This document shows positions 31,722 through 40,555 of a DNA stretch of 64,000 bases, piece after piece. Made by a program: the position numbers and the translations under genes. This DNA is from Bacteroides sp. GTDB lineage: Bacteria > Bacteroidota > Bacteroidia > Bacteroidales > Muribaculaceae. How positions within the stretch are numbered: position 1 is the first letter of the stretch; every line of letters starts with the position of its first letter. The DNA is taken from assembly GCA_014801955.1 (NCBI GenBank), contig JAAVDE010000040.1, positions 1-64,000 on the forward strand, in the 5' to 3' direction. The notes below the pieces were generated by a model. That model was not told the DNA's origin. It did not search any database and saw only the letters and a list, made by a program, of their open reading frames with translations.

Positions 31722-33200
31722 TTACTTTTTCCACTGGGCGGATTTTTTTACCGGGTCGCAGGTCAGGCCGATGCCGAGTTTCTTGAATATTTTGCGGTCG
31801 ACTTCGCCGAGCATAACGGTTGAGTGAATCTGGCAACCGCGTAGTTGGGGCAGTTTCTCAAGCGCGCGGCGACAGTTCTCGTCGGTGGTTGACAGAACCG
31901 ACAGCGCAACGAGGACTTCGTCGGTGTGGAGCCGCGGGTTGCGTGCGCAGAGGTAGTCGATTTTCGTGTGTTGAATCGGCTCGATCATTTCCTGGGGAAT
32001 GAGCTTGATGCTATGGTCGATGCCGGCCAGATATTTGGTCGCGTTCAGAATCAGGGCGGCGGAGCAGCCGAGCAGCGACGAGGTTTCGGCGGTAATCAGC
32101 GTGCCGTCGGCCAGTTCGATGGCCGAGGAGGCTACGCCGCTCGCTTCGGCCCGTTGGCGGGCCGCAACTGTTGTGCGGCGATAGTTGGTGTCGATTTTAG
32201 CTTGCTTGAACAGCAGGGCGATTTTGTTGACTTCCGCCTCGTTGCCCTCTCCGAGCGCCATGCGGTTCAGCGCCTCGTAGTGGCGGCGGATAATTTCCTG
32301 CTTCGATGCCTCGCGGCAGACTTCGTCGTCGTCGATGCAGAAGCCGACCATGTTAACGCCCATGTCGGTCGGCGATTTATAGGGGTTCTCGCCATAAATG
32401 CCCTCGAACAGAGCGTTGAGAACCGGAAAGATTTCAATGTCGCGGTTATAGTTGATTGCCGTCTTGCCGTAGGCCTCGAGGTGGAACGGGTCAATCATGT
32501 TAACGTCGTTGAGGTCGGCGGTGGCCGCTTCGTAGGCAATGTTGACCGGATGTTTCAGCGGCAGGCTCCAGACCGGGAATGTTTCGAACTTGGCGTAGCC
32601 GGCCTCGACTCCGCGCTTATGTTCATGATAGAGCTGGCTGAGGCAAACGGCCATTTTGCCGCTACCCGGGCCGGGGGCGGTTACGATGACCAGCGGGCGC
32701 GAGGTTTCGATGTAGTCATTCTTGCCGAAGCCCTCGTCGGAGTCAATCAGGCCAACGTTGGTCGGGTAGCCCTCAATGGTGTAGTGATAATAGGTTTTGA
32801 TTCCGAGGCGTTCGAGCTTGGCGCGGAAGGCGTCGGCCGACGACTGGCCGTTATAGTGGGTTATGCACACCGAGCCTACCTTGAACCCGCGGCCCTCAAA
32901 GGCGTCGCGCAGACGAAGAACGTCCATGTCGTAGGTGATGCCCAGGTCCTGGCGCACCTTGTTCTTTTCAATGTCAACAGCCGAGATTACGATAACGATT
33001 TCGGCTTTGTCGGCCAGCTGACTGAGCATGCGCAGCTTGCTGTCGGGCTCGAAGCCGGGGAGCACGCGCGACGCATGAAAATCGTCGAACAGCTTGCCGC
33101 CCAGTTCCAGATAGAGCTTGTTGCCGAACTGGGCAATGCGTTCCTTGATGTGTTCAGATTGAATTTTGCAGTACTTTTCGTTATTGAATCCTGTTTTCAT
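31722..33200 (-). CDS. DUF1846 protein
   Basis: The 492-aa protein matches DUF1846 over its whole length. It begins with KTGFNNEKYCKIQSEHIKERI (21 residues, split here only by family match) and carries a P-loop-like APGPGSGKMAVCLSQLYHEH near residue 175. TNVGLIDSDEGFGKNDYIETS lies just before it. DUF1846 proteins are conserved in Bacteroidetes and Firmicutes without an assigned activity; the P-loop suggests nucleotide binding. It overlaps the upstream YitT gene by 4 bp and ends in an 60-bp gap before the divIC promoter. Confidence 0.88.
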   Translation of the reverse strand: MKTGFNNEKYCKIQSEHIKERIAQFGNKLYLELGGKLFDDFHASRVLPGFEPDSKLRMLSQLADKAEIVIVISAVDIEKNKVRQDLGITYDMDVLRLRDAFEGRGFKVGSVCITHYNGQSSADAFRAKLERLGIKTYYHYTIEGYPTNVGLIDSDEGFGKNDYIETSRPLVIVTAPGPGSGKMAVCLSQLYHEHKRGVEAGYAKFETFPVWSLPLKHPVNIAYEAATADLNDVNMIDPFHLEAYGKTAINYNRDIEIFPVLNALFEGIYGENPYKSPTDMGVNMVGFCIDDDEVCREASKQEIIRRHYEALNRMALGEGNEAEVNKIALLFKQAKIDTNYRRTTVAARQRAEASGVASSAIELADGTLITAETSSLLGCSAALILNATKYLAGIDHSIKLIPQEMIEPIQHTKIDYLCARNPRLHTDEVLVALSVLSTTDENCRRALEKLPQLRGCQIHSTVMLGEVDRKIFKKLGIGLTCDPVKKSAQWKK

Positions 33201-34177
33201 CGGGTAGTTTTTTCGGTTGAATTTGCAGTTTCGGCAACTTTGGGGTTGCTGTTTTGGCGGGTTTTGTCGGTTTTGACCTTCATAATGTCGAAGCCTTTGC
33301 CGTAAACGCCGTTAACGTTGCCTTGAGTAACCAGGGCGTCCGGGTCAATGGACTTGATGATTCGGTAGATTGTTACCGATTCGATTTTTCGACACATAAC
33401 AATCAGCATCTTGACCGGCTGCTTGGAGTACCAGCCCATTGCGTCAACAGCCGTGCAGCCGCGGTGGGCTTCGGTGTTGATTGCGTCGGCAATCGTTTCC
33501 CAGCGTTTGGAGATAATGGTGAACTGAACCGCCTGGCGGTTGGAGTTAACGACCAGGTCGCAGCAGTAGCCGGTCAGAATGGTCACCATCAGACCATAAA
33601 CGATTTCGGTCAGCGAGTAGTGGAGAACAAAATATGCCGAGCCAACGATTATGAAGTCACACACGATCATCGTGCGCCCGATGGTTACGTTGCTCTTTTT
33701 GCTGACCATTGCGGCAATAATATCAGTGCCGCCCGACGAGCCGTTGTGGATAAACACCAGGCCCAGGCCGCTGCCCATCATAATCGGGCCGAGCAGAAGG
33801 CTGACGAACTTGTCGGGCATGATATTCAGCGCCAGGCCGATCGGCTGGAAAAAGGCTATCAGAAGCGAAACCGCCGACATGCCGAAGAGGGTTCTTATCG
33901 TGAACTGGCGGTCAACGATTCGAATGGCAATCAGCAGCAGAATCGCGTTAACCGTGTACATTGTCACCGCAACCGGAATGACAAACGGAAAATAGCCCTG
34001 CTCATGGAGGTGCTGGGTCAGAAAATACACTACGGAACCCAGACCGGCCATGCCGCCGATAACCACCTTGTGGGGGAGAATGAATGCCGAGAATCCGAAG
34101 GCATACATTGTAAGTCCCAGGACTATAAAAACATAGTCGCGGGCTGTCATCCAAGTTGTTTTGTTGAAATGTGGCAT
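33197..34177 (-). CDS. YitT-family membrane protein (DUF161/DUF2179)
   Basis: The 326-aa product has five to six membrane segments (about 10-190) with the YitT landmarks KVVIGGMAGLGSVVYFL, GLVFIHNGSSGGTDIIAAMVSKKS and FIIVGSAYFVL. A soluble C-terminal DUF2179 domain follows (about 210-300, with GCTAVDAMGWYSKQPVKMLIVMC split around the conserved Gly-Tyr). YitT proteins are uncharacterised transporters. The tail after residue 300 is basic and low in complexity. It is the first gene of a pair with DUF1846. Confidence 0.88.
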   Translation of the reverse strand: MPHFNKTTWMTARDYVFIVLGLTMYAFGFSAFILPHKVVIGGMAGLGSVVYFLTQHLHEQGYFPFVIPVAVTMYTVNAILLLIAIRIVDRQFTIRTLFGMSAVSLLIAFFQPIGLALNIMPDKFVSLLLGPIMMGSGLGLVFIHNGSSGGTDIIAAMVSKKSNVTIGRTMIVCDFIIVGSAYFVLHYSLTEIVYGLMVTILTGYCCDLVVNSNRQAVQFTIISKRWETIADAINTEAHRGCTAVDAMGWYSKQPVKMLIVMCRKIESVTIYRIIKSIDPDALVTQGNVNGVYGKGFDIMKVKTDKTRQNSNPKVAETANSTEKTTR

Positions 34178-34205
34178 TGTGATAAGTGATTAGGAAAACC
34201 GACCG

Positions 34206-34213
34206 CAAATTTA
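34206..34213 (-). promoter_or_regulatory. -7 box upstream of the yitT-DUF1846 pair
   Basis: TAAATTTG on the minus strand, 28 bp before the start codon at 34177. The region from here to 34396 shows no gene. Confidence 0.5.
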
Positions 34214-34396
34214 GCGAAAAATCCCGAAAAACCGCACACTCCGCCCTCTAATTTTTTCAACGAATCTGTAGGGCTTCGCTGATTGCGGCCGGCGCCCTTA
34301 GGTAGTGGGGTAGGGTCGGGCTGGTTCAGAGTTCGCCATTGTTGGCCGTTTGGTCTATTTAATAGGTAAGGCTCGCAGCGATTGTTGGAATTTGCG

Positions 34397-34404
34397 TAAT
34401 TTTG
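34397..34404 (+). promoter_or_regulatory. -7 box upstream of the efflux operon
   Basis: TAATTTTG, 24 bp before the TolC-family start codon at 34429. The expected -33 element is not clear. Confidence 0.5.
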
Positions 34405-34428
34405 CATCCCAATTACTATTATAATTAT

Positions 34429-35766
34429 ATGTCACTACTACCAAAATTGTTTCTTGTAGGTGCATTACTCGGCAGTGTTTCCGCCCGGGCTGCCGAGAGC
34501 GACACCCTGAGGCTTTCGCGCCGGGACTGTGTTGCCATCGCCCTCAACGAGAGTCAGACTCTCAAAGTTGCCGACCTCGAGGTCAAGAAAACCGACTATT
34601 CCAAAAAGGAAGTACTTGCAAATCTCTTTCCTGCCATTGACTTCAGCGGCGCCTACCAGCGCTCAATCGAGCTGCAGAGCATGAGCATGAACATGGGCGG
34701 CATGAGCCAGACAATCAAAATGGGCACGGATAATAACTGGAATTTCGGTTTCTCCGCGTCGATGCCGCTGATCAACGCCTCGCTCTGGAAGTCGATCGGC
34801 CTGTCGGACACCCAGATTCTCCAGTCGCTCGAAAGCGCGCGCGCTTCGCGGCTTGACCTGGTCAACAACGTTAACAAGGCCTACTACGCTCTGCTGCTCG
34901 CAATCGACTCCCGCAAGGTGATTCGCCAGAACTACGAGCTGGCCAAGCTCAATGCCGAAGTCTATGAGCGCCAGTTCAAGGCGGGAACGGCCTCGGAATA
35001 CGACATGCTCCGCTCGCGCGTTCAGGTAACGAACGTTGAGCCCGAACTTCTGCAGGCCGACATTGCCGTTCGCCAGTGTCAGCTGCAGCTGGCAGTGCTG
35101 ATGGGCATCGAGCCGACAGCTACGCTGATGCCGACCATCGGGCTGAGCGACATGCAGCAGGAAATGTATGGCTACCACATGGCCGACGACCGCTCGCTGA
35201 GCAACAATACCTCGCTGCGCTCCCTCGACCTCAACCGCAAGCTGGCCAGCCAGAACGTCAAACTTCAGAAAATGGCGTGGGTGCCCACTTTGGCCGCGTC
35301 GTTCAACATCAACTGGAACGCTATGAGCAACGGCAGCCCTTTCGTTGACCAGCACTTCAACCCCTATTCCAACGTTGGCGTTGCCCTTCAGATTCCGATT
35401 TTCCACGGCGGCTCCAAGTATCAGAAACTCCGCCAGGCAAAGGTGCAGTCACTGCAGCTCGACCTCCAGCGCGAAACTCTGGTCAACTCCCTCAACATGC
35501 AGGTTGACCTCGCGCTCGACAATATCAACCGCCAGGTCAACCAAATCGAATCGAGCGAACAGGGCATGAAAACCGCCGTCAAAGCCTATGAAATCATGCA
35601 GAAGAGTTTCGACATCGGCGCCGCATCCTATCTCAACCTCCGCGACAGCGAAATGGCGCTGACCTCCTCTCAGCTCTCCTATTACCAAGCCATATATAAC
35701 TACTTAGTGAGCACCAGCGAACTCGACACCCTCTTGGGACGCGAAGCGGCTCTTGGAATCGAATAA
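34429..35766 (+). CDS. TolC-family outer membrane efflux protein
   Basis: The ATG at 34429 opens a signal peptide (LFLVGALLGSVSARA); the frame extends to a TTG that lies inside the promoter box. The 445-aa protein shows the two-fold TolC architecture: LSRRDCVAIALNES at the start of each-repeat helix, KAYYALLLAIDSRKVI, a periplasmic coiled coil (YERQFKAGTASEYDMLRSRVQ split across two helices) and IPIFHGGSKYQKLRQAK. It forms the outer membrane exit duct for the pump encoded by the next two genes, 12 bp downstream. The substrate range is unknown. Confidence 0.93.
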   Translation: MSLLPKLFLVGALLGSVSARAAESDTLRLSRRDCVAIALNESQTLKVADLEVKKTDYSKKEVLANLFPAIDFSGAYQRSIELQSMSMNMGGMSQTIKMGTDNNWNFGFSASMPLINASLWKSIGLSDTQILQSLESARASRLDLVNNVNKAYYALLLAIDSRKVIRQNYELAKLNAEVYERQFKAGTASEYDMLRSRVQVTNVEPELLQADIAVRQCQLQLAVLMGIEPTATLMPTIGLSDMQQEMYGYHMADDRSLSNNTSLRSLDLNRKLASQNVKLQKMAWVPTLAASFNINWNAMSNGSPFVDQHFNPYSNVGVALQIPIFHGGSKYQKLRQAKVQSLQLDLQRETLVNSLNMQVDLALDNINRQVNQIESSEQGMKTAVKAYEIMQKSFDIGAASYLNLRDSEMALTSSQLSYYQAIYNYLVSTSELDTLLGREAALGIE

Positions 35767-35778
35767 TAATTTACCAAA

Positions 35779-36840
35779 ATGAAGAAATATATCATTCCGG
35801 GCGTAATTGCCTGCGCAATCATCTCCTCTTGTTCCTCCAACGGCGAGGACTCCTCGAATCAAAACGCCGACCAGGAAGCCCTGCCCAGGGTCAAGGTCGA
35901 AACCGTTGAATCCCGCTCGGTTGATCAAATCGGCACCTACACCGCGACCGTCCAGCCCCAGCTTCTCAACAATATAACGTCGGCCATGCCCGCCCGCATC
36001 AAGGAAATTCTCGTTGATGAGGGTCAGCAGGTATCGGCCGGCCAGACCGTTGCGATTCTCGACGACGTTAACACCTTTGCCTACGAAACGCAGGTCGATA
36101 ACGCCCGCGCCAATCTCAAGAACGTTCAGCTCAACTACGACCGCGCCGTTGAGCTCTTCAACATCGGCGGCGGAACCAAGCAGCAGGTCGATGCCATGGA
36201 AATCCAGCTCACCAACGCCAAGAACTCCCTGGCCCAGGCCGAGCGCACCCTGCGCAATGCCCGCGAAAACACGATTCTGACCTCGCCGATTGCCGGCGTC
36301 GTTACCGCCCGCAACTATGACCCGGGCGACATGGCCGCCAACCTGCCGATCCTGACCGTGGCCCGCGTAAAGCCGGTTAAGCTGCTTATCAACGTGACCG
36401 AAACCGACTTCCCGAAAATCCACAAAGGTATGCCCGCCTCGATTACGTTCGACACCTATGGCGACGAAGAGTTTAACGGCACCATTTCAACCGTTATGCC
36501 AACGGTCGATGCGGCATCGCGCACGTTTGGCGTTGAAGTCACCCTGGCCAACGATGACTCCCGCGTACTCCCCGGAATGTTTGGCCGCGTGACGCTCAAC
36601 CTCGGTTCGGCCAACCACGTTGTTGTGCCCGACAAGGCCGTTGTCAAGCAGCAGGGTTCGGGCAACCAGTATGTTTATGTTCTCAATCCCGACGGAACCG
36701 TCAGCTTCAACCGCGTTGAGCTCGGTCGCCGCATGGGAGCCGAATATGAACTCATCAGTGGCATTGACTCCGGCTCGCAGGTCGTTGTCAGCGGTCAGTC
36801 CAAACTTAATAACGGTGCTAAAGTAGAAGTTACGAAATGA
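35779..36840 (+). CDS. RND efflux periplasmic adaptor lipoprotein
   Basis: The 353-aa membrane fusion protein has a lipoprotein signal (IACAIISSC, Cys about 18). It also has the barrel-sandwich/lipoyl motif PARIKEILVDEGQQVSAGQTVA (about 72-93, cited in part), an alpha-hairpin (about 105-165), SPIAGVVTARNYDPGDM and the beta-barrel VLPGMFGRVTL. It bridges the RND pump and the TolC-like channel. The stop overlaps the pump start by four bases. Confidence 0.93.
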   Translation: MKKYIIPGVIACAIISSCSSNGEDSSNQNADQEALPRVKVETVESRSVDQIGTYTATVQPQLLNNITSAMPARIKEILVDEGQQVSAGQTVAILDDVNTFAYETQVDNARANLKNVQLNYDRAVELFNIGGGTKQQVDAMEIQLTNAKNSLAQAERTLRNARENTILTSPIAGVVTARNYDPGDMAANLPILTVARVKPVKLLINVTETDFPKIHKGMPASITFDTYGDEEFNGTISTVMPTVDAASRTFGVEVTLANDDSRVLPGMFGRVTLNLGSANHVVVPDKAVVKQQGSGNQYVYVLNPDGTVSFNRVELGRRMGAEYELISGIDSGSQVVVSGQSKLNNGAKVEVTK

Positions 36841-39800
36841 GTGTTTACAGTTCTGCGGTAAAACGCCCCATAACGACGCTCCTCTGCTTCGTTACGGTCA
36901 TCATTCTCGGCTTGTTCTCGCTGACCAAGCTGCCGATTGACCTGTTCCCGGATATTGACACGAACACTATCATGGTCATCACTATGTATCCGGGTGCCAG
37001 CGCAAAAGATATTGAGCAAAACGTTACCAAGCCTCTCGAAAACAGCCTCAACTCGGTTGAGCACCTGAAGCATATAACCTCGACTTCGCGCGAAAACACT
37101 TCGGTTATCACCCTCGAGTTCGAGTATGGCTATGATATTGACGTTCTGACCAACGACGTGCGCGACAAGCTCGACATGGTCGCTTCGCTTCTGCCCGACG
37201 ACGTCAACAACCCGATTATCTTCAAGTTCTCGACCGACATGATTCCAATCTGTCTGCTCTCGGTCGAGGCCTCGGAGAGCATGCCGGGCCTCTATAAGAT
37301 TCTCGACGACAACGTTGCCAACCCTCTGGCGCGCGTCGACGGCGTCGGAACCGTTTCGATTTCCGGTGCGCCCAAGCGCGAAGTCCACGTCTACGTCGAT
37401 CCCCGGCGCCTCGAGGCCTATAACCTGTCGGTCGAGCAGATTTCGAGCGTTATCGGCGCCGAGAACCGCAACGTTCCCGGCGGCTCGTTCGATATCGGCT
37501 CAAACACCTATGCCTTGCGCGTTCAGGGCGAGTTTGAGTCAACCTCGCAGCTGCGCGACATCCCAGTTGGCAATTTCGGCGGCTCAATCGTTTATCTCAA
37601 AGACGTTGCCCGCGTCGAGGACTCGCTCGAGGAGCGCACCCAGCAGACCTTCAACAATGGCAATGAAGGCGCCATGATTGTTATTCAAAAGCAGTCGGGC
37701 GCAAACTCGGTCGAGATTTCAAACAAGGTGATGAAAATGCTGCCGCAGCTCCAGAAGAACCTGCCCAGCGACATTAAAATCGGCGTTATTACCGACACCT
37801 CCGACAATATCCGCAATACTATTGCCTCGCTGGTCGAAACCGTGGTCTACGCGCTTATCTTCGTGATGCTCGTCGTGTTCCTCTTCCTTGGACGCTGGCG
37901 CGCGACGATGATTATCGTAATCACCATCCCCGTTTCGCTGATTGCTTCGTTTATCTACCTCTTTGCGACCGGCAATACTTTGAACATCATTTCGCTCTCG
38001 GCTCTGTCGATTTCTATCGGCATGGTTGTCGATGACGCCATCGTGGTTCTCGAAAACGTTACTACCCACATTGAACGCGGCGCCGACCCGCGTCAGGCCG
38101 CCGTTCATGGCACTAACGAGGTCGCCGTGTCGGTCGTTGCCTCGACCCTGACGCTGATTGCCGTGTTCTTCCCGCTGACCCTCGTTACCGGCATGACCGG
38201 CGTGCTCTTCCGTCAGCTCGGCTGGATGGTGACCATCATGATGATTATTTCAACCACCTGCGCCCTGACTCTCACTCCGATGCTCTGCAGCCAGTGGCTC
38301 CGCCTGCGTAACCCGGCTGCCGAAGGCCGCCTCAAGCAGACCTGGTACAGCCCTATTGCCCGCGCTCTCGACAAGTTCGACGCCGCCTATGCCGGCCTGC
38401 TCGTAAAGGTCGTTGGCAATCGCTGGAAAACCATTATCATCTGTCTTGCAATCTTCGTTGGCTCCATATTCCTGATGCGCGGCGTCGGAACCGAGTTCGT
38501 GCCCACCCAGGATAACTCGCGCATCGGCGTGAATCTCGAACTCCCCATCGGTTCGCGCGTTGAATATGCCCGCGAGGTAATGAGCCGCCTCGACAGCCTC
38601 TGGCGCGAGAAATATCCCGAAATCAAGGTGTCGAACTACACTGTCGGCCCCGCCAGCTCCGACAATACCTACGCCTCGCTCTCCGACAATGGCGCTCACA
38701 TCATTTCCATGAACATCAGCCTCGTTAACCCCAAGGACCGCAAAAAAGGCATCGTTCAGATCGCAAAGGAGATGCGCCACGACATCGACACCCAGTTCCC
38801 TGACTTCAAGAAGGTTCAGGTAAAGGTTGGCGGCGGTGGCGGCGGCATGGGCGGCCAAAGCACCGTTGACTTCGAAATCTACGGCTATGACTTCGAAACC
38901 ACCGACAGCGTTGCCCGCACTCTGCGCCAAATCCTCACAGGCATTCCCGGAACCGCCGACGTTACCATTTCGCGCTCCGATTACCAGCCTGAATATCAGG
39001 TTGACTTCGACCGCGAAAAGCTCTCGATGTATGGCATCAACCTACAGACTGCCGCCTACTACCTCCGCAACCGAATTAACGGCTCAACCGCCTCGCAATT
39101 CCGCGAGGACGGCGAGGAATATGACATCAAGGTTATGTATGCCCCCGAGCATCGCACCGAGATTTCCGACATCGAGAACATCCTCGTCTACACCCCCACC
39201 GGCCAGGGCATACGAATCAAGGAACTCGGCAAGGTGGTTGAACGCTTCACTCCGCCGACCATCGAACGCAAGGACCGCGAGCGCATAATAACCGTGTCGT
39301 CCGTTGTTGACGGCGTGCCCATGAGCCAGATCGTTACCGCCGCCCAGGCTGAAATCGACAATCTCCACCTGCCTGCCGGCGTGACTATCGGCCTGGCCGG
39401 CTCCTACGAGGACCAGCAAGACTCCTTCAGCGACCTGTTGCTGCTCGGCGTTCTGATTATCATTCTCGTCTATATCGTAATGGCCGCCCAGTTCGAGTCG
39501 TTCACCTATCCGGGTATCATCATGACCTCTCTGCTCTTCGCCTTCTCCGGCGTGTTCCTGATTCTCTTCCTGACCGGCCATACCCTCAACGTAATGTCGA
39601 TGATCGGCGCCATCATGCTTATCGGCATCGTTGTTAAGAACGGCATCGTGCTCATTGACTACATCTCGCTCAACCGCGAGCGCGGCATGTCGATCCGCCG
39701 CGCCGTTATCGACGGCGGCCGCTCGCGTCTGCGTCCGGTTGTTATGACCACCCTGACGACCATCCTCGGCATGGTTCCCATGGCCGTCGGCACGGGCGAA

Positions 39801-39959
39801 GGTGCCGAACTCTGGCGTCCGATGGGCGTTGCCGTTATCGGCGGTCTGACCTTCTCGACCATTCTTACCCTTCTCTTCGTTCCCGCGCTCTACTGCATCT
39901 TCGCCGGCAACGGCATCAAGCGCCAACGCAAACTCCTTAAACAAAAACTCGCCAAATGA
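36837..39959 (+). CDS. RND-family efflux pump permease (HAE1-like)
   Basis: The 1040-aa inner membrane protein has the 12-helix RND layout. Two large periplasmic loops are present, with KRPITTLLCFVTVIIL as helix 1 and the proton-relay acidic pair in SIGMVVDDAIVVLENV (about residue 400). LRPVVMTTLTTILGMVPMA is in the C-terminal half. It couples proton entry to drug or metabolite export with the adaptor and TolC protein encoded upstream. A glycine-rich insert (GGGGGGMGG) lies near residue 665. The HAE1 versus heavy-metal subtype is judged from the DD pair and is reasonably safe. It overlaps the PII-like gene by four bases. Confidence 0.94.
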   Translation: MSVYSSAVKRPITTLLCFVTVIILGLFSLTKLPIDLFPDIDTNTIMVITMYPGASAKDIEQNVTKPLENSLNSVEHLKHITSTSRENTSVITLEFEYGYDIDVLTNDVRDKLDMVASLLPDDVNNPIIFKFSTDMIPICLLSVEASESMPGLYKILDDNVANPLARVDGVGTVSISGAPKREVHVYVDPRRLEAYNLSVEQISSVIGAENRNVPGGSFDIGSNTYALRVQGEFESTSQLRDIPVGNFGGSIVYLKDVARVEDSLEERTQQTFNNGNEGAMIVIQKQSGANSVEISNKVMKMLPQLQKNLPSDIKIGVITDTSDNIRNTIASLVETVVYALIFVMLVVFLFLGRWRATMIIVITIPVSLIASFIYLFATGNTLNIISLSALSISIGMVVDDAIVVLENVTTHIERGADPRQAAVHGTNEVAVSVVASTLTLIAVFFPLTLVTGMTGVLFRQLGWMVTIMMIISTTCALTLTPMLCSQWLRLRNPAAEGRLKQTWYSPIARALDKFDAAYAGLLVKVVGNRWKTIIICLAIFVGSIFLMRGVGTEFVPTQDNSRIGVNLELPIGSRVEYAREVMSRLDSLWREKYPEIKVSNYTVGPASSDNTYASLSDNGAHIISMNISLVNPKDRKKGIVQIAKEMRHDIDTQFPDFKKVQVKVGGGGGGMGGQSTVDFEIYGYDFETTDSVARTLRQILTGIPGTADVTISRSDYQPEYQVDFDREKLSMYGINLQTAAYYLRNRINGSTASQFREDGEEYDIKVMYAPEHRTEISDIENILVYTPTGQGIRIKELGKVVERFTPPTIERKDRERIITVSSVVDGVPMSQIVTAAQAEIDNLHLPAGVTIGLAGSYEDQQDSFSDLLLLGVLIIILVYIVMAAQFESFTYPGIIMTSLLFAFSGVFLILFLTGHTLNVMSMIGAIMLIGIVVKNGIVLIDYISLNRERGMSIRRAVIDGGRSRLRPVVMTTLTTILGMVPMAVGTGEGAELWRPMGVAVIGGLTFSTILTLLFVPALYCIFAGNGIKRQRKLLKQKLAK

Positions 39960-40249
39960 AAGCAATATTCATAGCCTACGACCAGGCTCACCACGAACAG
40001 ATTCTTGAGATTCTCAACTCCTGCCACTGCCGCGGCTACACCGCCTTCGGCACTGTTCAGGGCCGCGGAACTAACGGCGGCGAGCCTCACCTCGGAACGC
40101 ACGCCTGGCCCTCGCTGGCCGAAGCGATGCTGACCATCGTTGACGACTCGCGCGAGGATGACCTTCTGGGCCGCCTCCATGCCCTCGATCAGTCCAAGCC
40201 GCGCCTCGGGCTCCGCGCCTTCGTCTGGCCCATCACTGCGACTATCTAA
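39956..40249 (+). CDS. PII-like small regulatory protein of the efflux operon
   Basis: The 97-aa protein begins MKAIFIAYDQAHHEQILEIL. It continues GYTAFGTVQGRGTNGG with SLAEAMLTIVDD after it, giving the beta-alpha-beta plus exposed-loop pattern of PII/CutA-like ferredoxin folds. The Gly-Arg-Gly before the loop is PII-like. It is coupled to the RND pump gene by a 4-bp overlap (ATGA), so it is made together with the pump. PII-superfamily proteins are sometimes encoded with RND metal pumps in proteobacteria (DUF3240). I infer a sensor or modulator of the pump; the ligand is unknown. Confidence 0.65.
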   Translation: MKAIFIAYDQAHHEQILEILNSCHCRGYTAFGTVQGRGTNGGEPHLGTHAWPSLAEAMLTIVDDSREDDLLGRLHALDQSKPRLGLRAFVWPITATI

Positions 40250-40269
40250 GGCCACGCGGCCTCCAAACC

Positions 40270-40312
40270 AAACAGAGCCTGCAACGTCCGACGGACATTG
40301 CAGGCTCTGTTT
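40270..40312 (+). terminator. Terminator of the efflux operon
   Basis: A long hairpin with a 15-bp stem (AAACAGAGCCTGCAA with its complement) and an inner GTCC/GGAC helix, 20 bp after the PII-like stop. The natural A and T runs at its feet allow action in either direction. Confidence 0.8.
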
Positions 40313-40349
40313 ACGTTAAGGGAACCGGGGTGGGGTGGGTATAAAAGAT

Positions 40350-40377
40350 GAGTGCCGCAGGATAACCTGCGGCACTC
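40350..40377 (-). terminator. Terminator of tRNA-Pro
   Basis: A perfect 12-bp stem (GAGTGCCGCAGG) with a four-base loop. On the minus strand it lies 19 bp after the tRNA 3' end and is followed by ATCTTTTAT. Confidence 0.85.
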
Positions 40378-40396
40378 GGCGCTTTTGAGAATTTAG

Positions 40397-40471
40397 TCGG
40401 GGTGACAAGATTCGAACTTGCGACCACACGCCCCCCAGACGCGTACTCTAACCGGGCTGAGCTACACCCCG
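40397..40471 (-). tRNA. tRNA-Pro (anticodon GGG)
   Basis: The minus strand folds as a class I tRNA. The acceptor stem is CGGGGTG/CACCCCG, the D stem GCTC/GAGT, the anticodon loop CTGGGGG gives anticodon GGG, the T loop is TTCGAAT and the discriminator A. CCA is not encoded, unlike the tRNA-Ser in this window. It has its own -33/-7 promoter and terminator and lies in the gap between the efflux operon and the GSCFA gene. Confidence 0.97.
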
Positions 40472-40495
40472 ATGCTCTTGCTCTCAAAAGCACTG

Positions 40496-40527
40496 CAAAG
40501 TTAGGGAGTTTTTTTGAACTGACCAAA
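40496..40527 (-). promoter_or_regulatory. Promoter of tRNA-Pro
   Basis: On the minus strand TTTG (40524-40527), 20 bp, then TAACTTTG (40496-40503), a full consensus match. The tRNA starts 24 bp after the box. Confidence 0.85.
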
Positions 40528-40555
40528 TATTTTTGCAACTTTTTTTCATGTTTTT

